A DNA stretch of 64,000 bases from Prochlorococcus marinus XMU1406 (GTDB taxonomy: Bacteria; Cyanobacteriota; Cyanobacteriia; PCC-6307; Cyanobiaceae). Where the stretch lies: the NCBI RefSeq assembly GCF_017696055.1, contig NZ_JAAORG010000001.1:186001-250000 (forward strand). Direction: 5' to 3'. Of this stretch, positions 56,834 through 64,000 are shown piece by piece. How positions within the stretch are numbered: position 1 is the first letter of the stretch; each line of letters starts with the position of its first letter. The notes beneath the pieces are model-generated. The model saw only the letters and a list, made by a program, of their open reading frames with translations. It did not search any database and was not told where the DNA came from. A program made the position numbers and the translations under genes.

Positions 56834-57415
56834 TTATGAGCGAAGTTCGGTAATTTGGTTGGCCATTAATAATAGATCTTTAGGAATATCTGTACCAGTA
56901 AGGATTACATCTCCAGATATAAATCGGTTTTCAAGTGTTGAAATCAAATCATCTTTATCGATAATTTTCATGTCGATAGCTAAAAAAATTTCATCAAGTA
57001 TGATTTGGTCGTTCTCTCCAGACTGTAGTTCTTTTTTACAAAAATTCCATAATTCAAAAGTAGATTCATGAATAGATTTTTTTAAATTTTTATTATTTTC
57101 AATTGATTCCAAATTATATTGATCAAAGGAATGTGATGATCTTACCCAGGTTAAATTACCGCATAGCTTTACTGCATTATTTACTCCTTGTTTTACCCCT
57201 CCTTTCATAAATTGTATTAAGAGTACTTTCCTGCCAAGAGCAGCATTTCTTAGAGAGTCTCTAATGATAGATGGGTAGCTTCCTCGATATTGAGATTGAT
57301 AGATTTGAATTTGCCCGTTTTGGGTAAATCTTTTTCCGTTAATTTTGTTAGCAGTATTTATATTTACAACATCAAGATTATTTTTGGAATAGGTATGAGA
57401 TGAACTAATTACCAT
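56834..57415 (-). CDS. cobO: Cob(I)yrinic acid a,c-diamide adenosyltransferase CobO/BtuR
   Basis: Transfers adenosyl from ATP to the cobalt of corrinoids. From the ATG at 57415 it has 193 residues. A region around QIYQSQYRGSYPSIIRDSLRNAALGRKVLLIQFMKG holds the P-loop-like stretch, but the typical GKGKTTAA loop is altered (GSYPSIIRD), so nucleotide binding differs. QIILDEIFLAIDMKIID and VILTGTDIPKDLLLMANQITELR fit the family. The frame extends to 57466, but that part lies in the divergent ntcA control region. The divergence of the P-loop lowers certainty. Confidence 0.82.
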   Translation of the reverse strand: MVISSSHTYSKNNLDVVNINTANKINGKRFTQNGQIQIYQSQYRGSYPSIIRDSLRNAALGRKVLLIQFMKGGVKQGVNNAVKLCGNLTWVRSSHSFDQYNLESIENNKNLKKSIHESTFELWNFCKKELQSGENDQIILDEIFLAIDMKIIDKDDLISTLENRFISGDVILTGTDIPKDLLLMANQITELRS

Positions 57416-57481
57416 TATTGAGATTCTTTCTACATGCAGTATAATTAGAATATGTTGACACTGCATATAGTGTAATTTTAC

Positions 57482-57525
57482 TTAAAAAAGGCTTAAGCAA
57501 GTAGAAATTAATTAAAAAAGGCTTA
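57482..57525. repeat. Two perfect 14-bp direct repeats, 30 bp apart, upstream of ntcA
   Basis: TTAAAAAAGGCTTA occurs at 57482-57495 and again at 57512-57525. The 30-bp period is close to three helical turns, so both copies face the same side of DNA. They lie between cobO and the ntcA NtcA box. Confidence 0.85.
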
Positions 57526-57552
57526 TTGATAAACTAATAAGAATTGAAAATT

Positions 57553-57594
57553 GTTACTGTTGATACAAGATTTTTTAGGGCGTCTCCTTAAATT
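57553..57594 (+). promoter_or_regulatory. Candidate NtcA-activated promoter of ntcA
   Basis: GTTACTGTTGATAC at 57553-57566 matches the NtcA box GTAN8TAC with one mismatch (GTT-N8-TAC). A TAN3T -10 element, TAAATT, lies at 57589-57594, exactly 22 bp after the box, the standard spacing for NtcA-dependent promoters. The ntcA ATG follows 20 bp later. This supports autoactivation of ntcA, known in other cyanobacteria. Confidence 0.65.
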
Positions 57595-57614
57595 TTTTAA
57601 TAGTCAAGATATTT

Positions 57615-58349
57615 ATGATACCAGCTTCACGAGGATTCAACCGCTTTAGTTCGCCACAGTCGGGACAAAGTAAAATTAACTCTGTTGGAGAACGTTTCCC
57701 AATCAATAGAACTTTAATGGAAGTTATTAAGGGGCTAGATGGTGCAAGCACAGAAATGGTTGAGAGATCTAAAACAATATTTTTCCCTGGGGACCCTGCT
57801 GAAAGGGTTTATCTTATAAGAAGAGGAGCAGTAAGACTGTCAAGAGTTTATGAGTCTGGTGAAGAAATAACTGTTGCTCTTTTAAGAGAGAATAGTCTCT
57901 TTGGTGTTTTATCTCTTCTGACAGGACATAGATCTGATCGTTTTTACCATGCCATAGCATTCACAAGAGTTGAAATGATAACAGCACCCGCAAATTCTGT
58001 TTTAAGAGCTATAGAGGAAGATGCATCAGTAGGACTATTACTCTTACAGGGGCTTTCAAGTAGGATCTTGCAAACTGAAACAATGATAGAAACCCTTACA
58101 CATAGAGATATGTCTTCTCGTTTAGTTAGCTTTTTAATGGTTCTTTGTAGAGACTTTGGAGTCGCAGGTGAAAAAGGTATTACAATAGATCTGAGGCTTT
58201 CACATCAGGCAATTGCTGAAGCTATTGGTTCTACAAGAGTAACCATTACAAGATTATTGGGAGATTTAAAGGATTCAGGGCTTCTTAATATTGAAAGAAA
58301 AAAGATCACAGTGTTTGATCCAATTGCTCTTGCAAAAAGATTTAATTGA
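57615..58349 (+). CDS. ntcA: Global nitrogen regulator NtcA
   Basis: A CRP-family activator that responds to 2-oxoglutarate and turns on nitrogen assimilation genes. It has 244 residues. The effector domain contains [35 protein letters not shown], and the C-terminal DNA-binding helix-turn-helix is [30 protein letters not shown] (about residues 195-224), nearly invariant among cyanobacteria. About 25 residues precede the first domain. DUF3084 and a RuvC-like gene follow on the same strand. Confidence 0.98.
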   Translation: MIPASRGFNRFSSPQSGQSKINSVGERFPINRTLMEVIKGLDGASTEMVERSKTIFFPGDPAERVYLIRRGAVRLSRVYESGEEITVALLRENSLFGVLSLLTGHRSDRFYHAIAFTRVEMITAPANSVLRAIEEDASVGLLLLQGLSSRILQTETMIETLTHRDMSSRLVSFLMVLCRDFGVAGEKGITIDLRLSHQAIAEAIGSTRVTITRLLGDLKDSGLLNIERKKITVFDPIALAKRFN

Positions 58350-58388
58350 TACACCATAAATTATGATGTATTGAGTGAATGAAAAAGT

Positions 58389-59354
58389 GTGGCTTGGATT
58401 TTAATTGTTTTTTTAATATTACTAGGGGGATTAATTGCACCATTTGGGGATATTCTTGGGACAAAGATTGGTAAAGCAAGATTTAGTATCTTAAAATTAA
58501 GACCTAAAAAAACAGCAACTATAATAACTATAATAACTGGTGGGTTTATTAGTTCATTATCAATAGGTTTATTGATATTAGTTAGTGAAGAATTCAGACA
58601 AAGGCTTTTTATTGATATTCCTTTTTTGCAAAAAACTTTAGATGAAAGTAAAAAGGCCTTAATCCCTTTAAAAGAAAAAAGAAAGGAACTTGAAGGTAAA
58701 ATTATTCTGAAAGAGAGGGAGTTAAATCAATTAAAAAATAATATTAAAGAATTTAGGAGAGGAAATATTGTTATTAAAAGAGGACAAACTTTATTTATTG
58801 CTGAGGTTAATTCCAGCTCAAATATAAAACAAGACTTAACAAAAATCTATAATGAAGCTGATAAATTTGTTAGGAAAATTGTCATCCCAATTAATAAAGA
58901 AGCAAAAAATATTCTTTTGTGGAGACCTATTGATATTTCAAAAATTGAGACAATAGTTGCTAGAGGAGGTAACTGGGTTTTATTAATTAAATCAGCAACA
59001 AATGTTTTAAAAGGGGATAATTATGTTTTTGTATCTCCTGATTTAATAGAGAATAAATTTATTGTCAAGAAAGGGGATGTTATTACAAGTTCAATTCTGG
59101 AAGCAAGTGATTTAAATCGTAAATCAATAAATTTAAAAATTAAATCATTGCTTAGAGAAACAAGAGATGAAATTAAGTCAAAAGGATCACAAGTTAGTGA
59201 AATTAATACAAATGGAAATTTTGTAAAAAAAATTAGAGACTTTCTTCAAGAAAATCAAAAGATCAAATTTAAGTTAGAAGTAGTATCTTTAAGAGATAGT
59301 AAAACTGTAGAACCCATAGTTGTTGAAATTAATATTTTAAAGATTGCATCTTAA
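58389..59354 (+). CDS. DUF3084 family membrane protein
   Basis: A 321-residue protein with two N-terminal membrane helices (about residues 2-25 and 45-67) and the conserved GDILGTKIGKARFSILKLRPKKTATIITI between them. The remainder is cytosolic or periplasmic: a coiled coil (about residues 82-123) and a basic region. It fits DUF3084, found across cyanobacteria near ntcA. The function is unknown. The start is GTG at 58389, and the RuvC-like gene follows directly. Confidence 0.82.
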   Translation: MAWILIVFLILLGGLIAPFGDILGTKIGKARFSILKLRPKKTATIITIITGGFISSLSIGLLILVSEEFRQRLFIDIPFLQKTLDESKKALIPLKEKRKELEGKIILKERELNQLKNNIKEFRRGNIVIKRGQTLFIAEVNSSSNIKQDLTKIYNEADKFVRKIVIPINKEAKNILLWRPIDISKIETIVARGGNWVLLIKSATNVLKGDNYVFVSPDLIENKFIVKKGDVITSSILEASDLNRKSINLKIKSLLRETRDEIKSKGSQVSEINTNGNFVKKIRDFLQENQKIKFKLEVVSLRDSKTVEPIVVEINILKIAS

Positions 59355-59792
59355 ATGCCTAGAATAATAACTATTGATCCCGGAAAAAGTAAATGCGGCT
59401 TAGTCTTAGCTGAAATAAGTGAAAAAAAAGTGTATAAAGCGATAATTCTTAAAAGTGAATTAGTCGACAACTATATCAGAAATTTAATCACCGTTGAGGA
59501 CATATCACAAATTATTATTGGTAATGGTACTACTTCTAGAGAGATTATAGAAAAACTATATTTTTTTAAAAAAGAAATAATAACTTTTGAGGAAAGAAAT
59601 ACTACATACAGGGCTAAAGCAAGATATTTCGAACTATTTCCTATCAGTGGTCTGAAGTGTTTAATGCCTAGGGAGGTTTTTATTCTTAATAAAAATCTTG
59701 ATGCGATAGCAGCGTTGATAATTTTAGAAGATTATTGCAAAATGAAGTTTACTTTGAATCGAAATATAGATTTTAAAACCTGGCTGAAATAG
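59355..59792 (+). CDS. RuvC/YqgF-like RNase H-fold protein
   Basis: A 145-residue protein starting ITIDPGKSKCGLVLAE, the first acidic strand of the RNase H-like fold in RuvC and YqgF. A second acidic position may be in TFEERNTTYRAKARYF, and NLDAIAALIILEDY holds a later Asp as in RuvC. It is one base from the DUF3084 stop. It could be a resolvase-like or rRNA-processing nuclease; the substrate is unknown. Confidence 0.75.
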   Translation: MPRIITIDPGKSKCGLVLAEISEKKVYKAIILKSELVDNYIRNLITVEDISQIIIGNGTTSREIIEKLYFFKKEIITFEERNTTYRAKARYFELFPISGLKCLMPREVFILNKNLDAIAALIILEDYCKMKFTLNRNIDFKTWLK

Positions 59793-60030
59793 TCAACTTA
59801 TACTCATTCCCTGCTTCTAGTTCATAATCTTTTTGCAATAAAAATCTTAATAAGGCATCCTCAATTAATGCCCTTCCCAAAGGTGGATTTACCGTTAATA
59901 AACCTTTATTAAAGGACCATGTAAAAAACCATTTAAATTGACTAGCTTCCACAACGCCCTGAATCTGCTTTTTTGAGAAGCAATATTCCTTAATACTTAC
60001 ATTGGCAATGGTTTCGGGTTTAGAACGCAT
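59773..60030 (-). CDS. DUF3146 family small protein
   Basis: An 85-residue protein that fits DUF3146: IKEYCFSKKQIQGVVEASQFKWFFTWSFNKGLLTV followed by PLGRALIEDALLRFLLQKDYELEAG. Aromatic residues are frequent and there is no membrane segment. It lies 3 bp after pth, in the same transcript, and overlaps the convergent RuvC-like gene by 20 bp. No function is known. Confidence 0.75.
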   Translation of the reverse strand: MRSKPETIANVSIKEYCFSKKQIQGVVEASQFKWFFTWSFNKGLLTVNPPLGRALIEDALLRFLLQKDYELEAGNEYKLTISARF

Positions 60031-60033
60031 TTC

Positions 60034-60636
60034 TTAAGGTTGGTCTTTATTAAAAGAATTTAATTCATTAATTATGTATTCTTCTTTTTTAGTATTTAGA
60101 TTTTCTAGGGATTCTATTACTCTCCGATAAACTTTATCTAATATTGATTGTTCTTCTTGAGAAATATTTCCTAATACGTGTGAAATAGTATTCAAATGAT
60201 TTTTCCCCTCTATTGAAGGGGGCGACCCAATACCAATTTTTATTCTGTTAAAGTTTTGTGTTTGCAATTGTTCAATGATGCTTTTAAGCCCGTTATGACC
60301 ACCTGAGCTTCCTCTTTTTCTAAATCTTATTTTCCCAAGGGGAAGATCTTTATCATCGACTATTATGAAAATCTGATCTAAATTTATTTTAAACCAATCA
60401 ACTATTGCTCTTACCGCATAACCACTTTTATTCATAAACGTATTTGGTAAAAATAGCCTGAAAGTAGAATCATTGATTTGAAATTCTGAGTAGGAACTTT
60501 TAAGTTTATCTTTTAATAAAAAATTTGAATTATATTTTTTCGAAAAATTTTCAAGCAGCAAGAAACCTATATTGTGTCTACTATTGGAATATTTTTTCCC
60601 TGGATTTCCAAGTCCAATTAAATATATTTCTTTCAT
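60034..60636 (-). CDS. pth: Peptidyl-tRNA hydrolase
   Basis: Recycles tRNA from drop-off peptidyl-tRNA. It has 200 residues. The N-terminal IGLGNPGKKYSNSRHNIGFLLLENF carries the catalytic His (about residue 21), then FLPNTFMNKSGYAV, IIVDDKDLPLGKIRFRKRGSSGGHNGLKSI and RIKIGIGSPP. It lies downstream of psbH on the minus strand, before DUF3146. Confidence 0.96.
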   Translation of the reverse strand: MKEIYLIGLGNPGKKYSNSRHNIGFLLLENFSKKYNSNFLLKDKLKSSYSEFQINDSTFRLFLPNTFMNKSGYAVRAIVDWFKINLDQIFIIVDDKDLPLGKIRFRKRGSSGGHNGLKSIIEQLQTQNFNRIKIGIGSPPSIEGKNHLNTISHVLGNISQEEQSILDKVYRRVIESLENLNTKKEEYIINELNSFNKDQP

Positions 60637-60783
60637 GATTTATTACTAAATCTCTTTTCATTGAGAATTATGAATATACCTAAACTATAACTTAAAAATA
60701 TAATTTAAAAAAACAAAAATTCTAAAAAGTTATTTAGTAATCTTCAAATTAACCAAATAGCTTTTTGAGAGTACAGCAAAAAA

Positions 60784-60984
60784 TTAATTTCCGTTCCAAT
60801 CTACTGAGAAACCTTGTAGTAGCAATGATTGGTTATAAATTTGTAGAAGAATAACTAAAAAAACAAGTAGCAGTAGCCCTATGACAGTCATCACAGGAAC
60901 TGCTCCCCAACCAGGTACTACTTTTCCTTGACCTGAATTGCCAATTGCTTTTAGAAGACTGCCTAAGGCTGTTTTTTGACCCAT
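60784..60984 (-). CDS. psbH: Photosystem II protein PsbH
   Basis: A one-helix PSII core subunit of 66 residues. [34 protein letters not shown] at the N-terminus and helix, with the GKVVPGWG motif near residues 20-27, and the short tail after LLQIYNQS match PsbH. It is divergent from psbN across 79 bp and upstream of pth. Confidence 0.97.
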
Positions 60985-61063
60985 TTGAATTCACAAAATC
61001 GAATATTATTTCGCTATTGTATAAGAACTTATACATAAATTGTTTACAAACTTAGTAAAATTG

Positions 61064-61216
61064 ATGCAAACTTTATCATCTGCTCCAGATCCTGCAGTTT
61101 CCATAGCAGTAACAATTCTGGTATTACTTCTATCTTTAACCGGTTTTGGTCTTTGGACTGCATTTGGACCTAAAGCCGCAAAGCTTACAGATCCTTGGGA
61201 TGACCATGATGATTAA
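61064..61216 (+). CDS. psbN: Photosystem II assembly protein PsbN
   Basis: A 50-codon frame starting with the ATG at 61064. The peptide has a membrane helix (ISIAVTILVLLLSLTGFGLWT-like stretch, about residues 14-32) followed by FGPKAAKLTDPWDDHDD, the signature tail. PsbN assists PSII assembly and is not part of the mature complex. As in other cyanobacteria and plastids it lies opposite psbH. Confidence 0.96.
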   Translation: MQTLSSAPDPAVSIAVTILVLLLSLTGFGLWTAFGPKAAKLTDPWDDHDD

Positions 61217-61324
61217 TCTCCCTTAAAGTATTTCAAAATTTTCCAAAAATACAAAAAGTAAACAATTAACCATAGTTTAATTATAAATTTAATATGATAT
61301 AAATCTGTCAGCACTAGTAATTCC

Positions 61325-61453
61325 ATGCTCGCCTTAAAAATTTCTGTTTACACTATCGTCTTTTTCTTTGTAGGAATATTTCTTTTCGGATTTCTAGCAA
61401 GTGACCCAACAAGAACACCAAACAGAAAAGACCTAGAAAGTCCTCAAGATTAA
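61325..61453 (+). CDS. psbI: Photosystem II protein PsbI
   Basis: A 42-residue protein from the ATG at 61325. [19 protein letters not shown] opens it with the single helix, and the stromal tail [20 protein letters not shown] is the PsbI pattern. It binds next to D1 and stabilises the PSII core. It follows psbN by 108 bp and precedes the LptD-like gene by 20 bp. Confidence 0.97.
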
Positions 61454-61473
61454 TCTCTTAATTAAATTTTAAA

Positions 61474-63477
61474 TTGATTTCTGGAATTTCAAAAAAAGTA
61501 ATAACTTTCTCTTTTCTGTTAATTAATTTTCTACATCCATCAAAATCAGCAGAATTCTTAAAAACCACCAAAAATATAAATAATCGATATATAAAGTCCC
61601 CTTTATTAAACAAATCTGATCTAGAAATTTTATCAAATTCTCATAAAAATATTTTCAGCAATAATTTTTATGATGATACTGCGTTTGTAAAATTTTTAAA
61701 GAAAAAACCAGATTCACTTTTGGTTGCTAAAGCCGAAAATCAACAAGAGTTAATAATCCAATCAAATAAACAATCTGAAATAAATGATGTTATTTATGCA
61801 GAGGGCAATGTTTTTGTTTCTTATAGAGGTGGACTGCTTAAAGCTGACAAATTAGTATATGACAAGTTAAATAAAAAAATTGAAGCTAAAGGAAATATAA
61901 CTTTAATATTAGGCGATCAAATTTTTAGAGTTTCTCAACTTGAATACAGCTTTATTAGTGAAAAAGGTTATCTATTAGATGTCAAGGGTAATATTAATTC
62001 CAATACCTTGATTGATGACATTGCTTCTAATTTCAGCTTATCAGATTCTAACAAGTTAGAGAGTTTACTTGATTTTAAAAAAAAGGAAGTTATAAATACT
62101 CCTAATAATTTGGAGAATTGGTTGTTTCTTACAGATAAAATGACCATAGAAGGGGATAAATGGAAAAGTAAGAAGGCTATATTTAGTAATGATTTACTTG
62201 AATTAAAACAAGTAAAATTAGCAATAAATTCATTAGAAGTTTTTCCTATTAATGAAAAACTCAGATTTAAATCTTCATTAAATTATTTAATACTTGAGGA
62301 GAAATTATCAATCCCCTTTTGGTTAGGTAGTAGAAATTTTAATTTTAATAAGTTTCAACCTGCAAATACATGGAATTTTGGATATGACAATTTAGATAAG
62401 GATGGGTATTTTATCGGCAGGAAACTTAACTCAATAGACATAAATGATGATTTTGTTTTTGAGTTAGAGCCCCAATTCTTGATTCAACGCTCACTAAAAG
62501 GTTATACAAAAAGTTTTGTAAATAAGGGGGAATCAATAACTTCAGATAAAGTTAAGAGAAATGCAGGTTTTCAAGACTATTTTGCTCTAAAATCCCAGAT
62601 AAAAGGAAGAATAAATAATTGGGATTTAGAAATAGATAAGAATTTAAATTCTCTTGATCTTGATAAATTTTCAGATGCATTTAGATTCGAAACAAAATTG
62701 AATAAAGAGATTAATTTTTTGGGTACAAAATGGGATAAAACCTTTTATGGAATCTATAGAGAGAGGGTTTGGAATGGCTCATTGGGTGAAGCAGAAATTT
62801 ACTCTGGTTATGGTTCAAAATTACAGAAAGAAAATACTTGGGTTGTAAATGGCATTAAAAAGAAAGAATTTTTATCTTTCGGTTTGGCAAACATTACAGC
62901 AGAGGCTTTAAATACAAAAAATCTTGTAACTAACCTAAAAGGTAACTTTTTTTATTCTCTAGATCAGAAATTTCCGATTAGTATTCAAGACTCTAAAAAT
63001 AAATCTATAGATATTTCATATAGGTACATTCCTCAACCAATCAATAAAGGATTAAGTCTTGATACAAGATTAGAAGCATCATATTCTTTCTATGAAAATG
63101 GAGATCATCAAGAATATTTAGGTTTAGGCATAGGTCCCGAATTAATATTGGGTAATTTTAAAAATAAAACTTTTGACTATACACGTATTAGTCTTTTCCC
63201 CTTCTATAAATTTGATAGTGGTGAGAGTGTTTTTAAATTTGACCACAATTATGAGAAATTCACATTAAATATTGCCTTTGATCAGCAACTATTTGGACCA
63301 GTTATTCTCAAAAGTATAGGGACTTTAAACTTAACAAATGATTCAGATGACTATGGTGAATTTATAGATTCTAAAATCTCATTAAATTGGAAAAAAAGAT
63401 CCTATGAAATTGGTATGTTTTATCAACCCCACAATCAAGCAGGAGGCATTTCTTTCAGTTTATATGGATTTAAATAG
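61474..63477 (+). CDS. LptD/OstA-like outer-membrane protein (DUF3769)
   Basis: A 667-residue protein that begins with a signal peptide-like segment (about residues 8-26). Residues 105-175 hold an OstA/LptA-like repeat (VIYAEGNVFVSYRGGLLKAD, KKIEAKGNITLILGDQIFR). The rest alternates aromatic and polar residues as in a beta-barrel, ending GGISFSLYGFK with a terminal aromatic. It fits the cyanobacterial DUF3769 family related to LptD, so lipopolysaccharide export to the outer leaflet is likely but unproven. The start is TTG at 61474; no ATG is near. Confidence 0.8.
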   Translation: MISGISKKVITFSFLLINFLHPSKSAEFLKTTKNINNRYIKSPLLNKSDLEILSNSHKNIFSNNFYDDTAFVKFLKKKPDSLLVAKAENQQELIIQSNKQSEINDVIYAEGNVFVSYRGGLLKADKLVYDKLNKKIEAKGNITLILGDQIFRVSQLEYSFISEKGYLLDVKGNINSNTLIDDIASNFSLSDSNKLESLLDFKKKEVINTPNNLENWLFLTDKMTIEGDKWKSKKAIFSNDLLELKQVKLAINSLEVFPINEKLRFKSSLNYLILEEKLSIPFWLGSRNFNFNKFQPANTWNFGYDNLDKDGYFIGRKLNSIDINDDFVFELEPQFLIQRSLKGYTKSFVNKGESITSDKVKRNAGFQDYFALKSQIKGRINNWDLEIDKNLNSLDLDKFSDAFRFETKLNKEINFLGTKWDKTFYGIYRERVWNGSLGEAEIYSGYGSKLQKENTWVVNGIKKKEFLSFGLANITAEALNTKNLVTNLKGNFFYSLDQKFPISIQDSKNKSIDISYRYIPQPINKGLSLDTRLEASYSFYENGDHQEYLGLGIGPELILGNFKNKTFDYTRISLFPFYKFDSGESVFKFDHNYEKFTLNIAFDQQLFGPVILKSIGTLNLTNDSDDYGEFIDSKISLNWKKRSYEIGMFYQPHNQAGGISFSLYGFK

Positions 63478-64000
63478 TTACAATAAATAATTATTAAATT
63501 CTAAATAAGGTAAATGGTTGAATTTATTTTCAATTAGACTTTCATTTTCAAGTAGTGTTGAAGTTGCATCCCATTCCCCTGACAGAAACATTTTTCTTGA
63601 GCTTTCTTTGATTTCAAGATTGAAACTTAAATCTTTTGATTTTGCTAATGAATTTTTAAGATCAATTTCTAAGAATAGAAATTTACTATCCTTATTTTTT
63701 TGAATTTCTTGTATTGATTTTTTTGGGAGGGTAAAGCATGGGATACCTATTGCAACACAGTTACTATAAAAAATATCGGCAAAACTCTCACCTATGATTG
63801 CTTTTATGCCCCATCTCATAAGTGCTTGAGGGGCATGTTCTCTGCTGGAACCACATCCAAAATTGCTATTAACAATTAGTATTGTGGCATTTTTGTTTTC
63901 TTCTAAATCGAAAGGATGCTTTCCTTTTAAAGTTTCTCTATCGTCCTCAAAAACAGATTCACCTAATGACTCAAAGTTAACACACTTCAAGAAACGCGCT
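63478..64000 (-). CDS. leuD: 3-isopropylmalate dehydratase small subunit LeuD, 5' end cut by window
   Basis: LeuD pairs with LeuC to isomerise isopropylmalate in leucine synthesis. The visible part begins ARFLKCVNFESLGE, which matches the family's IIPARFL region, so the N-terminus (roughly 25-30 residues) lies beyond the window; TTG at 63990 is internal, not the start. NFGCGSSREHAPQALMRWGIKAIIGESFADIFYSNCVAIGI is the typical aconitase swivel-domain block. It is convergent with the LptD-like gene (0-bp gap). Confidence 0.93.
   Translation of the reverse strand, partial: ARFLKCVNFESLGESVFEDDRETLKGKHPFDLEENKNATILIVNSNFGCGSSREHAPQALMRWGIKAIIGESFADIFYSNCVAIGIPCFTLPKKSIQEIQKNKDSKFLFLEIDLKNSLAKSKDLSFNLEIKESSRKMFLSGEWDATSTLLENESLIENKFNHLPYLEFNNYLL

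Noticed and set aside
57416-57466. Upstream extension of cobO to 57466
   Set aside because: It enters the intergenic control region and the extra residues do not look like family sequence; ATG at 57415 is adequate.
63988-63990. TTG as the leuD start
   Set aside because: The frame continues to the window edge as ARFLKC, which matches the family interior, so the true start lies outside.

Overview
The window is AT-rich, tightly packed cyanobacterial chromosome. The best fit is a high-light-adapted Prochlorococcus marinus, possibly of the HLII type. The evidence is photosystem II genes (psbA, psbO, psbH, psbN, psbI), ntcA, a CP12 with only the C-terminal cysteine pair, a BicA/SbtA/SbtB-like bicarbonate cassette, Ycf20, Ycf66 and several cyanobacterial DUF families, together with short intergenic gaps. 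The clade is inferred from overall character, not from a search. I see no prophage, insertion sequence, CRISPR array or genomic-island signature. Nearly everything is core genome.

Layout. 1-13.6 kb: mnmE (cut by the window edge), a DUF2062 membrane protein, the bifunctional (p)ppGpp enzyme, an orphan double-ATPase ABC protein, an RluD-type pseudouridine synthase with the RbgA-type GTPase, pgk, a secreted unknown, murG, a cobD-like gene, pyrD and rnhA. 13.6-19.8 kb: a minus-strand translation cluster in the order clpB-like, secE, nusG, rplK, rplA, rplJ, rplL, with a structured leader before rplJ. 20-33 kb: eno, an AarF/UbiB kinase pair, a thioredoxin-reductase-like flavoprotein without NADPH motifs, the bicarbonate cassette, hemB, a VOC protein, mutS2, obg and CP12. 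33-44 kb: a glutathione transferase, an aspartoacylase-like gene, psbA (with a small unlisted gene upstream), aroC, an Eda-like gene, ftsH, sat, psbO and coaBC. 44-55 kb: small cyanobacterial proteins, pyrB, mpg, gatC, crtR, tRNA-Leu(UAG), ycf66, ileS, DUF3177, trmB and glmM. 55-64 kb: a TxlA/HCF164-type thioredoxin, thyX, dcd, cobO, ntcA with a plausible autoregulated promoter, DUF3084, a RuvC-like protein, pth, psbH, psbN and psbI, an LptD-like outer-membrane protein and leuD (cut by the window edge).

Shared themes are carbon fixation and bicarbonate supply (BicA/SbtA/SbtB, CP12, pgk), photosystem II assembly and repair (psbA/O/H/N/I, ftsH), nucleotide and cobalamin synthesis (pyrB, pyrD, thyX, dcd, cobD-like, cobO), and nitrogen control (ntcA).

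Points worth a second look: two genes 1.5 kb apart (mpg and crtR) whose full-length frames lack any ATG/GTG/TTG start and open with ATA just after a stop; a 42-codon gene upstream of psbA with a good ribosome binding site; a TrxR-like enzyme with degraded NADPH motifs; and an ntcA promoter with an NtcA box at textbook spacing plus a 30-bp-phased direct repeat. I found no convincing wholly new multi-gene system.
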